Below, one piece after another: positions 11,883 through 23,039 of a stretch of DNA of 64,000 bases; the first letter of the stretch is position 1; each line of letters starts with the position of its first letter. A program made the translations under genes and the position numbers. The stretch covers positions 12,309,533 through 12,373,532 of the forward strand of contig NC_085139.1 in the NCBI RefSeq assembly GCF_024139115.2. The letters are read 5' to 3'. Under the pieces are notes generated by a model, which worked only from the letters and a program-made list of their open reading frames with translations, was not told the origin of the DNA and did no database searches. This stretch comes from Armigeres subalbatus (Eukaryota; Arthropoda; Insecta; Diptera; Culicidae).

Positions 11883-12275
11883 AACGAATTAACATTCGAT
11901 ATTCAATTGAAATTGACTGAATTTTACAAGCAAGCACAGTTTAAATTTATTTCTATTTAAAAGAACAGTAAGATCAATTGTATATTACGTTTATTTGCAT
12001 GCTCCAAATATGTGCATGAAAATACATTTAAAATCACAACATATTTTTATCTGTGGAGGTCGTAGGAAGAAGTGGATCGCAGCAAGCCATGCGCGCGGAC
12101 GGTTGCTTTTAAATTTGCTGTCACGGTTTTTATTCGTTTTCGCAAGAAAGAGATTCGGCTGATGTATATATTTTACATATGTACTAGAAGAAAAAAGTTT
12201 AAGTTATCTGATTTACGAGTTTGGTGACTTTTACTCAAGTGTATTCTTATTTGAGCGTGCGAAATCGTTTGTGTA

Positions 12276-13331
12276 CAGGGGTTAGACAAAAAGGTTGAGA
12301 TAGGTAAAAATTAGTCGAAATTCAAATCAGCATAACTTTGCGTATAATAATCCGATTTTGATAAAACCAGGACCATCAGAAGCGGACACTCTTCTAGTAT
12401 ACTGCCCCCCTACAAAACCTGAGATTGGTCCTTGTCCACCGGAAATGTTCCGGGTTTTTCGAGGGTATGTTCAAGATGCATTTTTTCCACTACTTGTCAT
12501 TTTATTTGGCGTTAACTTTCATCATGTTTTATGCTTTTTCCGAAAACTAGAACTAATATGCTGGCCAATGGTGGCTGTAAATCGAGAATCCATCTAAACT
12601 ACACAGTTATACGGCCATTTCCGTGAAAACGGTACCGGTAACATGATGAAATGATAACAGATCGGAATTATGCAAATATGAGTATCTGACTTCATGGTTT
12701 TGCGAGACAATGATTACAGAAACATTTCCAGAATGATAGTGTCCACTGCCACTCTTATAGCAGGTTCCTTGGGCCTTCCAGTAGGGGCCAGTTTTGGCAC
12801 CATCTGGAACCATGCATATATGGGTGTCAAAATTCATGTTTTCCCAAGACGATGAATATAGGATCTTTAATAGAGATATATTTTGAGGACTGTAAAACTC
12901 TTTGGCCAATTTGTAACAGGTTCCGGAAGTTCTGCGAAAGTGACATTTGTTCAGGGTGTATGGCCAATCCCGTATCGTTTTCACGAAAATGGCCATATCT
13001 CTGCGTATACCTAACGGATTTTCGATCTGCAGCCAGCATTGGTCAGCATATTAGTTCTAGTTTCTGGGGAAAGCATAAAACATGATGGCAGTAAACGTCA
13101 TATAAAATGACAAGCAGCAGAAAAAATGCATTTTTAACATACCCTCGGAAACCCCGGAACACCACCGGTGGCCAAGGACAAATCAGAAGTTTCTCATATG
13201 GCCAGTACACTAGAAGAGTTTCCGCGTCCGATGGCCACAGTTTGACCAAAATCGGATCAGTCTACGTAAAGTTATGCTGATTTGAACTTTGACTAATTTT
13301 TGCCTATCTTAACGTTTTTGTCTAACACCTG
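12276..13331. mobile_element. Tc1/mariner-type MITE with long inverted arms, TA target
   Basis: The ends are CAGGGGTTAGACAAAAA and the complement of CAGGTGTTAGACAAAAA, each flanked by TA (12274-12275 and 13332-13333). The arms extend far inward: roughly 350-400 bp at each side match in inverted orientation (for example the CATAACTTTGCGTA region, TTTTTC..CTTGTCATTTTAT, and AGAACTAATATGCTG). The element could fold almost end to end, leaving a single-stranded middle of about 300 bp (12660-12950). There is no transposase; small open frames in the arms are not genes. Confidence 0.85.
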
Positions 13332-14325
13332 TAGTTTGAATACGGGGATGTGTTTGGTGAAAATATGTATGAATGTGTGATAATACCAGGAAGATATGGA
13401 CCAATAAAGAATTGCTTGGAATAGCGCTGGAAGAGTAGTGATTTTTCGTGGATACTAGTTGTGGTCTTCTCTTCCTCAGTTCATGGATCAATTTGGTGAG
13501 ATTGTTTCAATATGTTTTTATATAATTCCAAAACTAAATACGTGCTGGATTTAAAAATTCGGAAATTAGTTTATGGATCCATTATCCAATTGATAATGGT
13601 AGCATAAACAGGCGAGGCTTATTGCAAGTGAAAGTGACCTCGGACTGGACGTGAGTGACCAGGCAGTCTGAAATGGGTCACTGGAGCTGCAGTAGAGCTA
13701 ACACCTTCTAACTCCCGGGCTAAAGCTGACTTTATTACAGACAGCTTTCTTCCATAAGACACACACAAACACACACACACAGACAGAGGTCGTAGGAAGA
13801 AGTCATACAAAAAAATGTCTCCCACAATAGTGTAGAACCTGCATTGTTGTTTAAATAAAAAACAAAATTTTGTGTTAAAATTTGTAAATCACTGCCTGCT
13901 TGTTAACTCCATATAAAAGTTAATTTTGATCATTTTTTCTACAATAACAAGTGTTATTGGTAAAATCATTCTTAATCTTATTCATCAAGTTCTTAGGTGC
14001 GAGTAAACTCGTTTGCAATTTTAAAGAAGCTTGAGTTTTTCATGCAAACTCGCTTCGTTTCACTCATTTAACGAAAACTAAATTGTGACGAAAATACAAA
14101 AAAAAATCCTAAGATGAGTCATTGGAATGATTCGAATCGTACAATATTTTGTCTTGATTCAAATCTTACTTAAGTTTTGAGGTCGTGAGTGTCTCTTGAC
14201 ACTGACTGAAACACACTATCTGGTCACTTTTTCTGCAAACGAAAGTCACTAGTTGGTCAACGTAGTTCGTCGACGTTGGTCACTAAAGTCACTTTTTTGA
14301 GCAGCATTGATCGCTACCAGCCCTA

Positions 14326-16206
14326 CTGAAGGGGGCTTTTTCTTTAGACCACACGATATCACCAACAGCCGATATGCATTTCCTAACAAGTTTTACGTCC
14401 TGGAAAGGTTTCACCCGTATTGCCAAAATCTCATCAGCAAGACTAGCCTGTGCTGCATTATTCGACTCCATGGTTGCCCAGATTCAGGGCCGGTTATGAA
14501 GTATTTTTGCTTACACGCCGCGAGTCACACAAAATGGAGCCAAGGGCCGCATCCGACCCGCGGGACGTCCGTTGGGAAGCCCTGTTTTAGAAAAACTTAA
14601 TTACCAAGATCCGGACCAATTTCGCAAAATTTATCAATTCGAGTTTGTACACTCCCAAGTGTTACATGCGTACTGGCATCAATCCTTCATTAGGCAGGAG
14701 CTAAATCTTGTTAGGTACGGTTGGTTGGTGATAAAATTCCGAACAAACAGCCAACGATGATGCTTGGAACTGGTAGTACACCCTCTGAATTGGTCGGAAT
14801 TGCAACCAAGTTTTGGTTGTATTTGTTTTGGATCGCCAGAGATGTACTGTCGATTAGGTGTGTGCCTGGCGAGATGGATTCCATTGGTCCCAGCCGTCAA
14901 TTTGACAAAACAAACAAACAAAAATGTTTGCCTTACCCTGACTTTCCTTACCTTAAGTACTTCATAGATAGGGTCTTACAAATTCCCTCTTACATGCAAG
15001 TACTGCTTAGTGAATTTCTGTCACAAATGCATTCACCGCTTATAGCTATGGTCAATCATTAAGTTATCTTATACTTCCATCAACTGCGCATCTATGGATT
15101 GCCTATCTGATTAAGCCCTTTTCTTCCCACGTTTCATTAGGTATCATCCTCCAAAGACCATAGTACTTGATGCATAGGGGTCTCCAAAAAACATAGGGTG
15201 ACCAAAGCAGGACAATTCACCCGAATCGTAGTGAAAAAGGAGGACATAAAAAACATTGATCGATTTTAGTTTCCAATATTATTAAGAATATTATATTTGT
15301 TACATTTTTTTTTCTATTATGTAGGACCGAACACAAGATGCTTGGTAGACTAGAGATTTTTTTTTCTTGAATACCATTGAGAATCACAATTTAAGGAATG
15401 TGAATGCAATTGATACCGTTAACTGTATGACCACAAAGTTCTCAACTGAATAAACTCAAAACTGTTCAGATTAGTTTTAGATATTTCTATTCCATTCTGA
15501 TGGTATGGCATGGTGGCTATACTTCGCCTCACATATTCAATGAACAGATCGTAAGATGCGTTCAAAAGGCAATTGGGTCCTAAAATGAGGAATCGATATT
15601 CGATTTTCTTACAGGAACCGATGAAGTTAATCATCCTGAACACGTCAGTTTTTCTTCCGACTCAAAAGTCGAAAAGAACATTGTTTAATTTGAAATTCAA
15701 AAAATAGAAGAAAATGCTTTTTTGACATTTTTGGTCTTGTTTGACGTACGGAATAATATGATTCAAACGCACTAGCAAAACACCGCAGGGCACTTGACTT
15801 GACATTTGGCAGTTAATATATGGGCCTGATGTTTTGCGCTGATGATTCATTCGTTCTGATATGTTGCCATTTCAGCAATAGACGTTGTTCAGCCCAAAGC
15901 ATGTCTTAAAAAGATTCAAAAGCAAAAATGACAATTTTACTGACATAGACTATTATCAGCATTTAAATAACATCGGTTCATGTATTCATAAGATAACCAT
16001 TTAATAGTTTTTAAGACTGAGATGTCTTCATGAAAACTATTCCTACATGAAAACTATTTCCTGTCGCCCATTCCAGATTAGAAAGCAGAAACGAAAACGA
16101 GTGCAACAAATGGATTTTTAATGAAAAAGGAGGACATGTCCTCCCTTAGGATACCATACGGCAACAATTCTTGGTCTAACCAACATCTGCGTTCCCGTCT
16201 TACCTC
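14326..16206. other. Mixed sequence with transposon-like fragments
   Basis: 14485-14584 begins CAGGGCCGG and ends GGGAAGCCCTG, with a CGCATCCGACCCGCGGGACG motif typical of hAT-like ends, but no matching 8-bp duplication was seen. 15194-15255 (AGGGTGACCAAAGCAGGACA ... GGAGGACAT) and 16120-16145 (GAAAAAGGAGGACATGTCC) share a motif and may be remains of another element. The rest is AT-rich and unassigned. Confidence 0.35.
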
Positions 16207-16220
16207 GGAACCTAGGCTCT

Positions 16221-17473
16221 TTTTTTTTCTTTTTTTTTTTTTTTTACAAGGGGGAATGCATTTACACACTAACCCAGTACACGTGCATTGTAGTTGCCAA
16301 ACTACCACACGGAAGTGTACTGGAGTGTCGGACTCGACCATACCGGTAATACCGACTGGAGCCCACACCATCGTTTCCCCCAGGAACTACCTCGCAGTAC
16401 TACTTCTGGGGGGACGGCAGTACTAAGCGTACTCGCTCATTATCGCTCACACAGGCACTCGTCCCACGCGAGACTGACTTGGGTGCTCGCACACCATTCA
16501 CTCCATTTGAGTCTTACTTGGATGCTCTCCCGGACGCTCCGCTGCCATGCCTCGAGGTGTCAATAGCGGTAACTGCCTGGGCCTACAGATATTACGCTAC
16601 GACACTCCTGCCTCAGCACGAGCAGATCAATCACACCACTGCCGAAGCAGACCACACGCTACCCTGCCGAAGCAGGGACACTCCCATGCACCACATGTGC
16701 ACAACTGTAGGTGTGTGGGTACAACCCACTGCTACCCTGCCGCCGAAGCAGCTTCTCCAAAGACCATTCGCTCCATGTGACCCTTTTCGGGTGCTCACTC
16801 TAACACTCCACTGCAAGGCCTCGAGGTGTCGATGGGATACCTCGCCTCCTACCGCAGCATGTGCAGTCCATACGCAGACTTCTGCTGCACTTCGAGGTGA
16901 CAATAGCGGCGACACGCTATGACACTGCTGCCTCAGCACAACCAGATCGCTCACTCCCTGCCGAAGCAGCTCACGCGCTACCCTCCCGAGGTAAGGACAC
17001 TCCCCAACTCACTCTAACACTCCACTGCCATGCCTCGAGGTGTCGATAGCGGTATGTAGGGACGAATCAACGATACTACGCTACGACACTCTTACCTTAG
17101 CATGTGCAGTCCATACTCAGACTTCTGCTGCGCTTTGAGGTGACAATAGCGGCGGAGACACGCTATGACACTCCTGCCTCAGCACAACCAGATCACTCAC
17201 TCCCTGCCGAAGCAGCTCACGCGCTACCCTACCGAAGTAGGGACACCCCCATGCCAATTGGCACTCCCTGGGCTTGTGCTTTGAAGCGGCACAGTCGCTT
17301 TGATAGAGTCTGATTACGGGCACTTCAGGGAGTTTTTGGGAGGGATTTTAGCAGAGCCCACTGCTAAATCCCACCACGCCCTAGGCAGTTCTCCCTGACA
17401 CGCAGACAGCTGGGTGGGGTCGTCAAGCCCTTGGACATGGTCCATGCTGTCCCTGCTGTCCCTGCTGCCCCCG
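16221..17473 (-). mobile_element. 1.25-kb poly(A) retroposon without reverse transcriptase, 14-bp TSD
   Basis: It is flanked by the exact duplication GGAACCTAGGCTCT (16207-16220 and 17474-17487). The left end is a T-rich run (16221-16246), i.e. a poly(A) tail on the minus strand, so the element reads leftward. The interior (16540-17270) consists of two clear copies and one diverged copy of a roughly 240-bp monomer that includes TGTGCAGTCCATAC, CTTCTGCTGC, GACAATAGCGGCG and CTGCCGAAGCAGCTCACGCG. The GC-rich start (17320-17473) resembles a LINE 5' UTR. No long open frame encodes a polymerase. It is probably a trans-mobilised or internally deleted LINE derivative. Confidence 0.82.
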
Positions 17474-17487
17474 GGAACCTAGGCTCT

Positions 17488-18377
17488 AAACAACCCCAAA
17501 TGTCATCCAAATCGCATTGTGGTACGAAGCCCATCAGTTTATTTATGAATTTTTCCGGTCGTGAGAATCCTGGTCTACCATTAGTAGATTCACATATCCC
17601 TTCACCCCTAGTGGCAAAGCTCTTGCTGTAATCATTTCCACTCCTCTACGTGAAAACTACCTTTCTGAACGATCGATTATCTTCCTCTATTTGTATTGTG
17701 AGTTGGAGACTTTGTAGCACAATATCAACGATTTCTAACATGGATCGCTTTTAGTTTGATTGCACAAGCCACACGTTCCTTTTTTTTTCAAACACGCGCG
17801 TGGAATGATAATAATTTCCTCTGGAGTTCAAGCACATCGTTCGTTTTGGATCCCAGTATTCATCAATTCCTTTCAGTATTCAGGTTGTACTGTGAAGATT
17901 TCAGGCTTCGGCATATTTGTTTCGGCCGGTTCTGGTGAGGATGGTTAACATTCCTGGTACCCAGATACACACCAGAATTTCGATTTCTCCAATCCGGTCT
18001 GCTCCTGGAAGGATTGTCTCTCCAATCCTTCCTTTGTGGTCTCTGTGCCTGCGGATGAGCCCCGCTGTTTATTTCATGACCTTGTGATGATTTGGAACAG
18101 ACTTCTTAACCTTCCGTTTCCATACTTTCAACGTTCCTGTAGTTCGGAAATTATAACAAATCTCCGGTGATCTGCTGGCAGGAACACCAACTATCTAAAA
18201 ATCTTGTTGACCGCGTTATCATAGCCCTGGAACTATTCCCCTCTTTTGTGTCTTCATGCCGCTGCTTGCGGTTCTTATTGATAGGAGTGTCCGGTGTTTA
18301 AAATTCTAGAACTCGGCCACCAGTTCAGTCCAATTAGGGAACTCTCGATATTCGCTGCACAGACTTTGCTTGGTTAT
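17488..18377. other. Unassigned AT-rich sequence
   Basis: Nothing recognisable was seen here: no tandem repeats, terminal repeats or credible coding frame. The short plus-strand frames at 17756-17948 overlap in two frames and look random. Confidence 0.4.
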
Positions 18378-18385
18378 GTTCTCAG

Positions 18386-18863
18386 CAGTGGTGGAAATCT
18401 GTGAACCTTGCTCACAAAACGAGGAGTAGGCAATGCAAAATACTCGTGAACATTTGTTTTGCCTTTTTCTTGCCTACCTACTACTCGCAGAGAAAACAGA
18501 AAAACGAACCCCGAAAAATGTTCGTGAAGCTTCGCGAGTCATTCGGGTCAATTTGCAAAATGTCATAAAACAACTTCGGAACATGTTTACCACGGATGTT
18601 CGAGGTGTTCGAGCAAGAACACCTTTGTTTATAGTTATTGTGTTTATCACAAGTGAAATTTATCCATTGTATACGAAATACTCGCGACCGTAATTTTTAC
18701 TCCCGAACAAAATACTGCTCTGCTTTTTTACTTTGCACTGCCCGTACACGCGAACAAAGCAAGCACCAGAAAAATGCAGGCAGTAGGTTCGCGCGAGTGT
18801 GGCATTTTTTGTAGGCCCAATTACACTCTTTTCTTACTCGTGAAGCGAGTATTTCCACCACTG
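18386..18863. mobile_element. hAT-type MITE with 8-bp TSD
   Basis: The 478-bp element has termini CAGTGGTGGAAAT and ATTTCCACCACTG (perfect 13-bp inverted repeats). It is flanked by the exact 8-bp duplication GTTCTCAG (18378-18385 and 18864-18871). Subterminal ACTCG/GAACA motifs are repeated on both strands, for example AATACTCGTGAACATTTG and CGTGAAGCGAGTATTT. An 86-codon open frame (18433-18693) shows no transposase signature and is probably fortuitous. Confidence 0.9.
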
Positions 18864-18871
18864 GTTCTCAG

Positions 18872-19238
18872 CTTTAGCTAAGTACTTTACTTCGGACACA
18901 CCCCTACTTAACCCTTCTTCGTCTTCTTTTACATTATATTTCGGCTTCCTGTCACACACTGCCATCGGTCTTTGTTTCATCCTCCTTTTTATATTGCAAT
19001 CTTCTAGCCGATCAATATCAGTTCTTGTTGGCGGATACTCTTATTTATCTGCTTCACTATATCTATTCACTATCGTTATTTTCGGTTGTGCTTTGTTTTC
19101 TTCAGCAATCTTTGTAAAATACTACTCTGGATTATTTTAAATCATTTTCCATTTTTTCGACAAGCCATGTTTTTTATTCTAAGGTTATTCGTCGCGAAGA
19201 GATGAAAAAATATCTATTTGGTATTCGGCGGCAATGAT
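18872..19238. other. Unassigned T-rich sequence
   Basis: A pyrimidine-biased stretch (TTCTTCGTCTTC and similar) with no coding or repeat signature that I can name. Confidence 0.4.
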
Positions 19239-19596
19239 GGGAAATGTCAAACAATGTCATGGCATTGCTATTACTAATTTTCTAATAACTTTTTCCCAAA
19301 GTCATTTACAGTTCGGATTGTTTGATTAACATCCTAGAACTTTGTCGAACAGATCAATGTTCTAAATACAAAATGTGGGCCATGATAGCGAGGTTAAAAA
19401 AATGTCACATAATGTCATGACATTATTGTCATTTGACACTAATTCGGCTCTCACGCCGTCAATATCATATTTAGAGAAATTACCTGTTAGATAAAGTGTT
19501 CGGGTTCTACATGTTTATATGGAAAACATAATTGTAAATGACTTGTGAGAAAAGTTATTAGCAAGTTAGTCCCATGACATCGATATGACATTTCCC
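19239..19596. mobile_element. Candidate MITE with roughly 100-bp inverted arms
   Basis: The left arm begins GGGAAATGTCAAACAATGTC and runs through CTAATAACTTTTTCCCAAAG and TCATTTACAGTT. The complement of the right arm begins GGGAAATGTCATATCGATGTC-like and shows CTAATAACTTTTCTCACAAG and TCATTTACAATT in the same order. The spacer includes ATGTCATGACATTATTGTC. The exact ends and duplication are uncertain (TCGGCGG lies near both sides). Confidence 0.6.
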
Positions 19597-19739
19597 TCGG
19601 CGGGTCATGAGCTTGTATTGCGCCTTGCTTCGGTAGAGACAAGTGTGACCTTCCAGTTTGCAGTAACCATCGGGCGTTCCGATCGTCCAAAGCGCGATCC
19701 TCCAAAGTTTTAATATGCATGTATATCTTTTTTTTTCTC

Positions 19740-19941
19740 TCTCAGCCGAACGCCATTTGGACGAAGGCCACTAGGCCGGAAGTTGTTTGGCCGAATATAC
19801 CATTTGGCTGAACAGACTACTAGGCCGAAAGGGTCATATAGCCGAATAGGTCATTTGATCGAACAAGATATTTGGCCGAATAGGTTATTTGACCAAACAG
19901 ATCATTTGGCTGAATACGTCATTTGGCCGAATTTAATAAAA
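19740..19941 (+). repeat. 17-bp satellite family, forward arm of second complex
   Basis: Degenerate copies of the CATTTGGCCGAATAG unit start with GCCGAACGCCATTTGGACGAAGGCCACTAGGCC, which closely parallels the left end at 262-290. The TTAA element at 19946 follows immediately. Confidence 0.85.
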
Positions 19942-19945
19942 TTAA

Positions 19946-21319
19946 GGTACCCCGGGGCAAGTGAAAATACAGGGTAAGTGGGTACTATATGGCATGGCTG
20001 CCGATTAATCGGTGAACATTTTAAATGGTTACAATGTTCTAGAAAGATGAAGCAATTGACCTGAATTCACCTCACACAAAAATATTTGGAATCAAAACCA
20101 TTTGCGGAACCATATACTAATGGTATTGTTTAATCATGACTACTACTGGCAAAAGCTATTACTTTTATTTTCATTCAATGGATTCTCAACTAAATAGTCG
20201 TTTTCAAATTAATCATTGATGTGGAAAGCGAATACTTTGAGCAATGAAATAATTGTGTGACACCGAAAACGATTTAAAAGTTTTGATTAAAACCAAAATC
20301 TGCAATTTTCACTTGCCCTTGATTTTTAACATACATGGGGCAAGTGGGACATATTTGAACAACATTTTCGATAGAGCCAGTTTACCTGTTTTTAGATTGT
20401 TGACTAGTGAAAAATAACTTCGACACTCATGTATTATATGGATCTGAATCAAATGCAGTTGATATCGTTGGTTTCGTTGTTTAGAAGTAGTATACAGTTG
20501 ATTTACTAAATGTGTAATTTACTTTCTGAAAATTATCTCCCCCATGGAAAAGAGCAATGGTTATAACTATGCGAAATTTTCCGTTTACAGTGCAAACAAT
20601 ATATTCATTTAACAATAGATTAACAGGTTTTGTCTTGTGTTTTGTTATTTTTAAACTTTGCATCAGATTGACAGATTTTCAGATAAATAAAGTTCTTAAG
20701 ACATAAATTGGCCATTTCGATCTTTTAAAAATTTACAACACTGCGCATAGCCTGAATAAAAACGTTCCCTTTAAAGTTCTAATTTATGTAATAATTTGTG
20801 TTCTAAACAGAGAAACATTCATTCGAAAAGTGAACAAAGATTTGCTTATCCTTTCTATCAAACACATTTGGTAAGAAAGTAAGCGAATGGAAAGCCAGAC
20901 AACAAACCGGATGTTGTCTTGTTTTTATATCTGCTAAACTTGAAATCCCTTTCTTTTTGCAAAATCAAAAGTCTGACAAGCAATAAACCTCCATCCAGAA
21001 TCTGAAATACTACGATTCAGAAATTACATGAACATTATATCTACATTCTTCAAATTAGTTTCGTTCGACAGTTTAAAGCAGAATAGGTCCCACTTGCCCC
21101 GTTTGAAGGGGTAAGTGGGTCCCACAGGTAAATTTATTTATGTCACTTCCGATATTTTTCGAAATTTAATAAATGGCTTACAACACGCCTACTCTTCAGC
21201 AACGGAAGCATATAATTATGTATCCTTGGTTGATGTCCTGAAATACCCTGTTTTCTAAGTATGCGTTAACAATTTTGTTGAACTAGCGTTTTTTTAGGTC
21301 CCACTTGCCCTGGGGTACC
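19946..21319. mobile_element. TTAA-flanked non-autonomous DNA element
   Basis: The 1,374-bp element has ends GGTACCCCGGGGCAAGTG and the complement of GGTACCCCAGGGCAAGTG, each abutted by TTAA (19942-19945 and 21320-21323), as for piggyBac-like or Sola3-type insertion. The CAAGTGGGAC motif is repeated inside (about 20338-20350 and, inverted, about 21089-21122 and 21298). No transposase frame exists. The interior is AT-rich. Confidence 0.8.
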
Positions 21320-21329
21320 TTAATCATTA

Positions 21330-21662
21330 TTCCCCACTTCTCACTGTGAAAAGTGAGAAGTGCGAAGTGAGACATCATTCTACTCGCTTTTTATAGTGTG
21401 CAGTAAAAAATTTGAAGTTAGTTGGGAGACGTCTTACTTCTCACTCCTCATTTCTCATCTCTCGCTGTAAAGAGTGAGAAGCGGGAAGTGAGTAGTGGGA
21501 CGTCTCACTATTCACTTCGCGCTTCTCACTTTTTACAGTGAGAAGTGAGAAGTGAGATGTCTCACTCCTCATTTCTCACTTCTCAATGTAAAAAGTGAGT
21601 AGCGAAGTAAGAAGTGAGACGTCTCACTACTCACTTCTCACTTTTCACAGATAGCAGTGAGA
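21330..21662. repeat. TCTCAC/GTGAGA palindromic block of second complex
   Basis: Runs of ACTTCTCACT and GTGAGAAGTGAGA are joined by GAGACGTCTC-type centres (about 21498-21510, 21555-21565 and 21617-21627). It has the same composition and position as the block at 2515-3000. Confidence 0.85.
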
Positions 21663-21905
21663 AATGATATATTCGGCCAAATGTGTTACTCGGCCAAATG
21701 TCCTATTCGCCAAATGTCATATTTGGCCAAATGTCCAATTTACCCAAATGTACTTTTCGACCAAATGTCCTATTCGGTCAAATGACCTATTTGGCCAAAT
21801 GGCCTATTCGGCCGGATGACTCGTTCGGCCAAATGATTTTCGGTCAGATGGGTTTCGGCCTAATGGTATTCGAACGAATGGGTTTCAGCAAAACGACCCT
21901 TCCCC
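21663..21905 (-). repeat. 17-bp satellite family, inverted arm of second complex
   Basis: TTCGGCCAAATGTCCTA-type units lie in reverse orientation to 19740-19941. They end GGGTTTCAGCAAAACGACCCTTC, comparable with the terminus at 3296-3319. Confidence 0.85.
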
Positions 21906-22319
21906 CCTCCTATGGTGGGGCCGCAGGTTGCTTTGAATAATCGAGTTGACTGCTTCCAACATTCTGGGATGCTATAAATCAAAGATGCTTTGGCGTGCCC
22001 TATATTGACGCAATCGACGGACCACCGGTGAGACCATATTGACAAGGTCGAGAGGAGTTTTGTACGACGGAAAAACGACTGTGGAAATGCCCGAAATGTC
22101 AATCCACAGATCGTCATTGGACGCCTAGATAGCCGATCTTAAGTTGCCACTATTCCAAAAGTTATCAGCTTCGATGGACAGAATGAATGATCATACGAAT
22201 TCTGGAATCACGAAGCATCGACTGGCGTAGACGGAGAGATTCCGAAAGTAGTTAACTTTCACCCATCTTCTGTGAAAGCCAACACAACCTGCTTTCGAGC
22301 TCGAGCGCTGCTTTCGCTA

Positions 22320-22915
22320 CAAAACGGAACTGAAAACCCGCATCGGGCGTCCGATATGAAATACGTTCAATCGCGAACTAATTTATTTATTTTCCAACTG
22401 CACAAAGCAGAACTAAAAATTCGGATCAGGGTCCGTGTGTGTATCATCATCCAAGCTCGAACTAATTTAATTTCCATTCGCACAAAACAGAACTAAAAAC
22501 TCGAATTTACGTCAGATATGGTCGTGGTCAAGTCACACCAAGCGCCAATGTAAAATTTTCAATATTATTGCCAAAGTTTACGTGTAACAGATTCAATGAA
22601 TCACAAATTGCATCGTTCAACGCCATAACTGAGAATATCCTACAATAAATGAATTGGCATGAAATACTTTTCGTTTTCCTTTTGCGCACAAAATATTACA
22701 AGTCAGTCAAAAAGGCGCCTGGTGCGGTTTGGCTAAACCCCGACCATATGAAACACGTGCAATCACGAAATCGCGAATTTATTTATTTTCGACCGCAAAA
22801 AAATAGAACTAAAACCCGGATCCACGTCCGATATGAAATACGTTCAACCGCGAACGAATTTATTCATATTCCGACCGCCCAAAACAGAAACACGTTCAAT
22901 CGCGAACTCGCTGAT
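22320..22915. repeat. Dispersed roughly 75-80-bp direct repeats
   Basis: Five or six imperfect copies share ATACGTTCAATCGCGAAC, TTTATTTATTTTCCGACCG, AAAACAGAACTAAAAACC and CGGATC..CGTCC. Two groups (22328-22520 and 22735-22915) are separated by about 200 bp of other sequence. No function is evident. Confidence 0.7.
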
Positions 22916-23039
22916 TGAAAACAAGAAAGCCTTGGAGAAAAAGTTTGGCGATCTAAGCCAAGGAATTTGAAGCTCAAGAACTGCATCTGGACGAAAGAAT
23001 AACTAGCCGAAAGTGAACGATCATTCAGCAAAAAAAATC

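Larger units (their letters stand above)
10636..14325. mobile_element. Candidate transposon shell with GTCACT subterminal repeats
   Basis: 10636-10735 has CTCGTAGCGGGTCACTT followed by several AGTCACT/GTCACTTTTT copies. 14215-14325 has the inverse arrangement, ending AGTCACTTTTTTGAGCAG and GATCGCTACCAGCCC. Reversed, the right end reads GGGCTGGTAGCGATC, similar to the left GGCCTCGTAGCGGGTC. This suggests the two ends of one degenerate element into which the SINE (11456) and MITE (12276) later inserted. I could not find a target-site duplication. Confidence 0.4.

Noticed and set aside
14485..14584. A 100-bp hAT element with CAGGG..CCCTG ends
   Set aside because: The first bases suggest it, but the flanking eight bases do not match, so only a fragment can be claimed.
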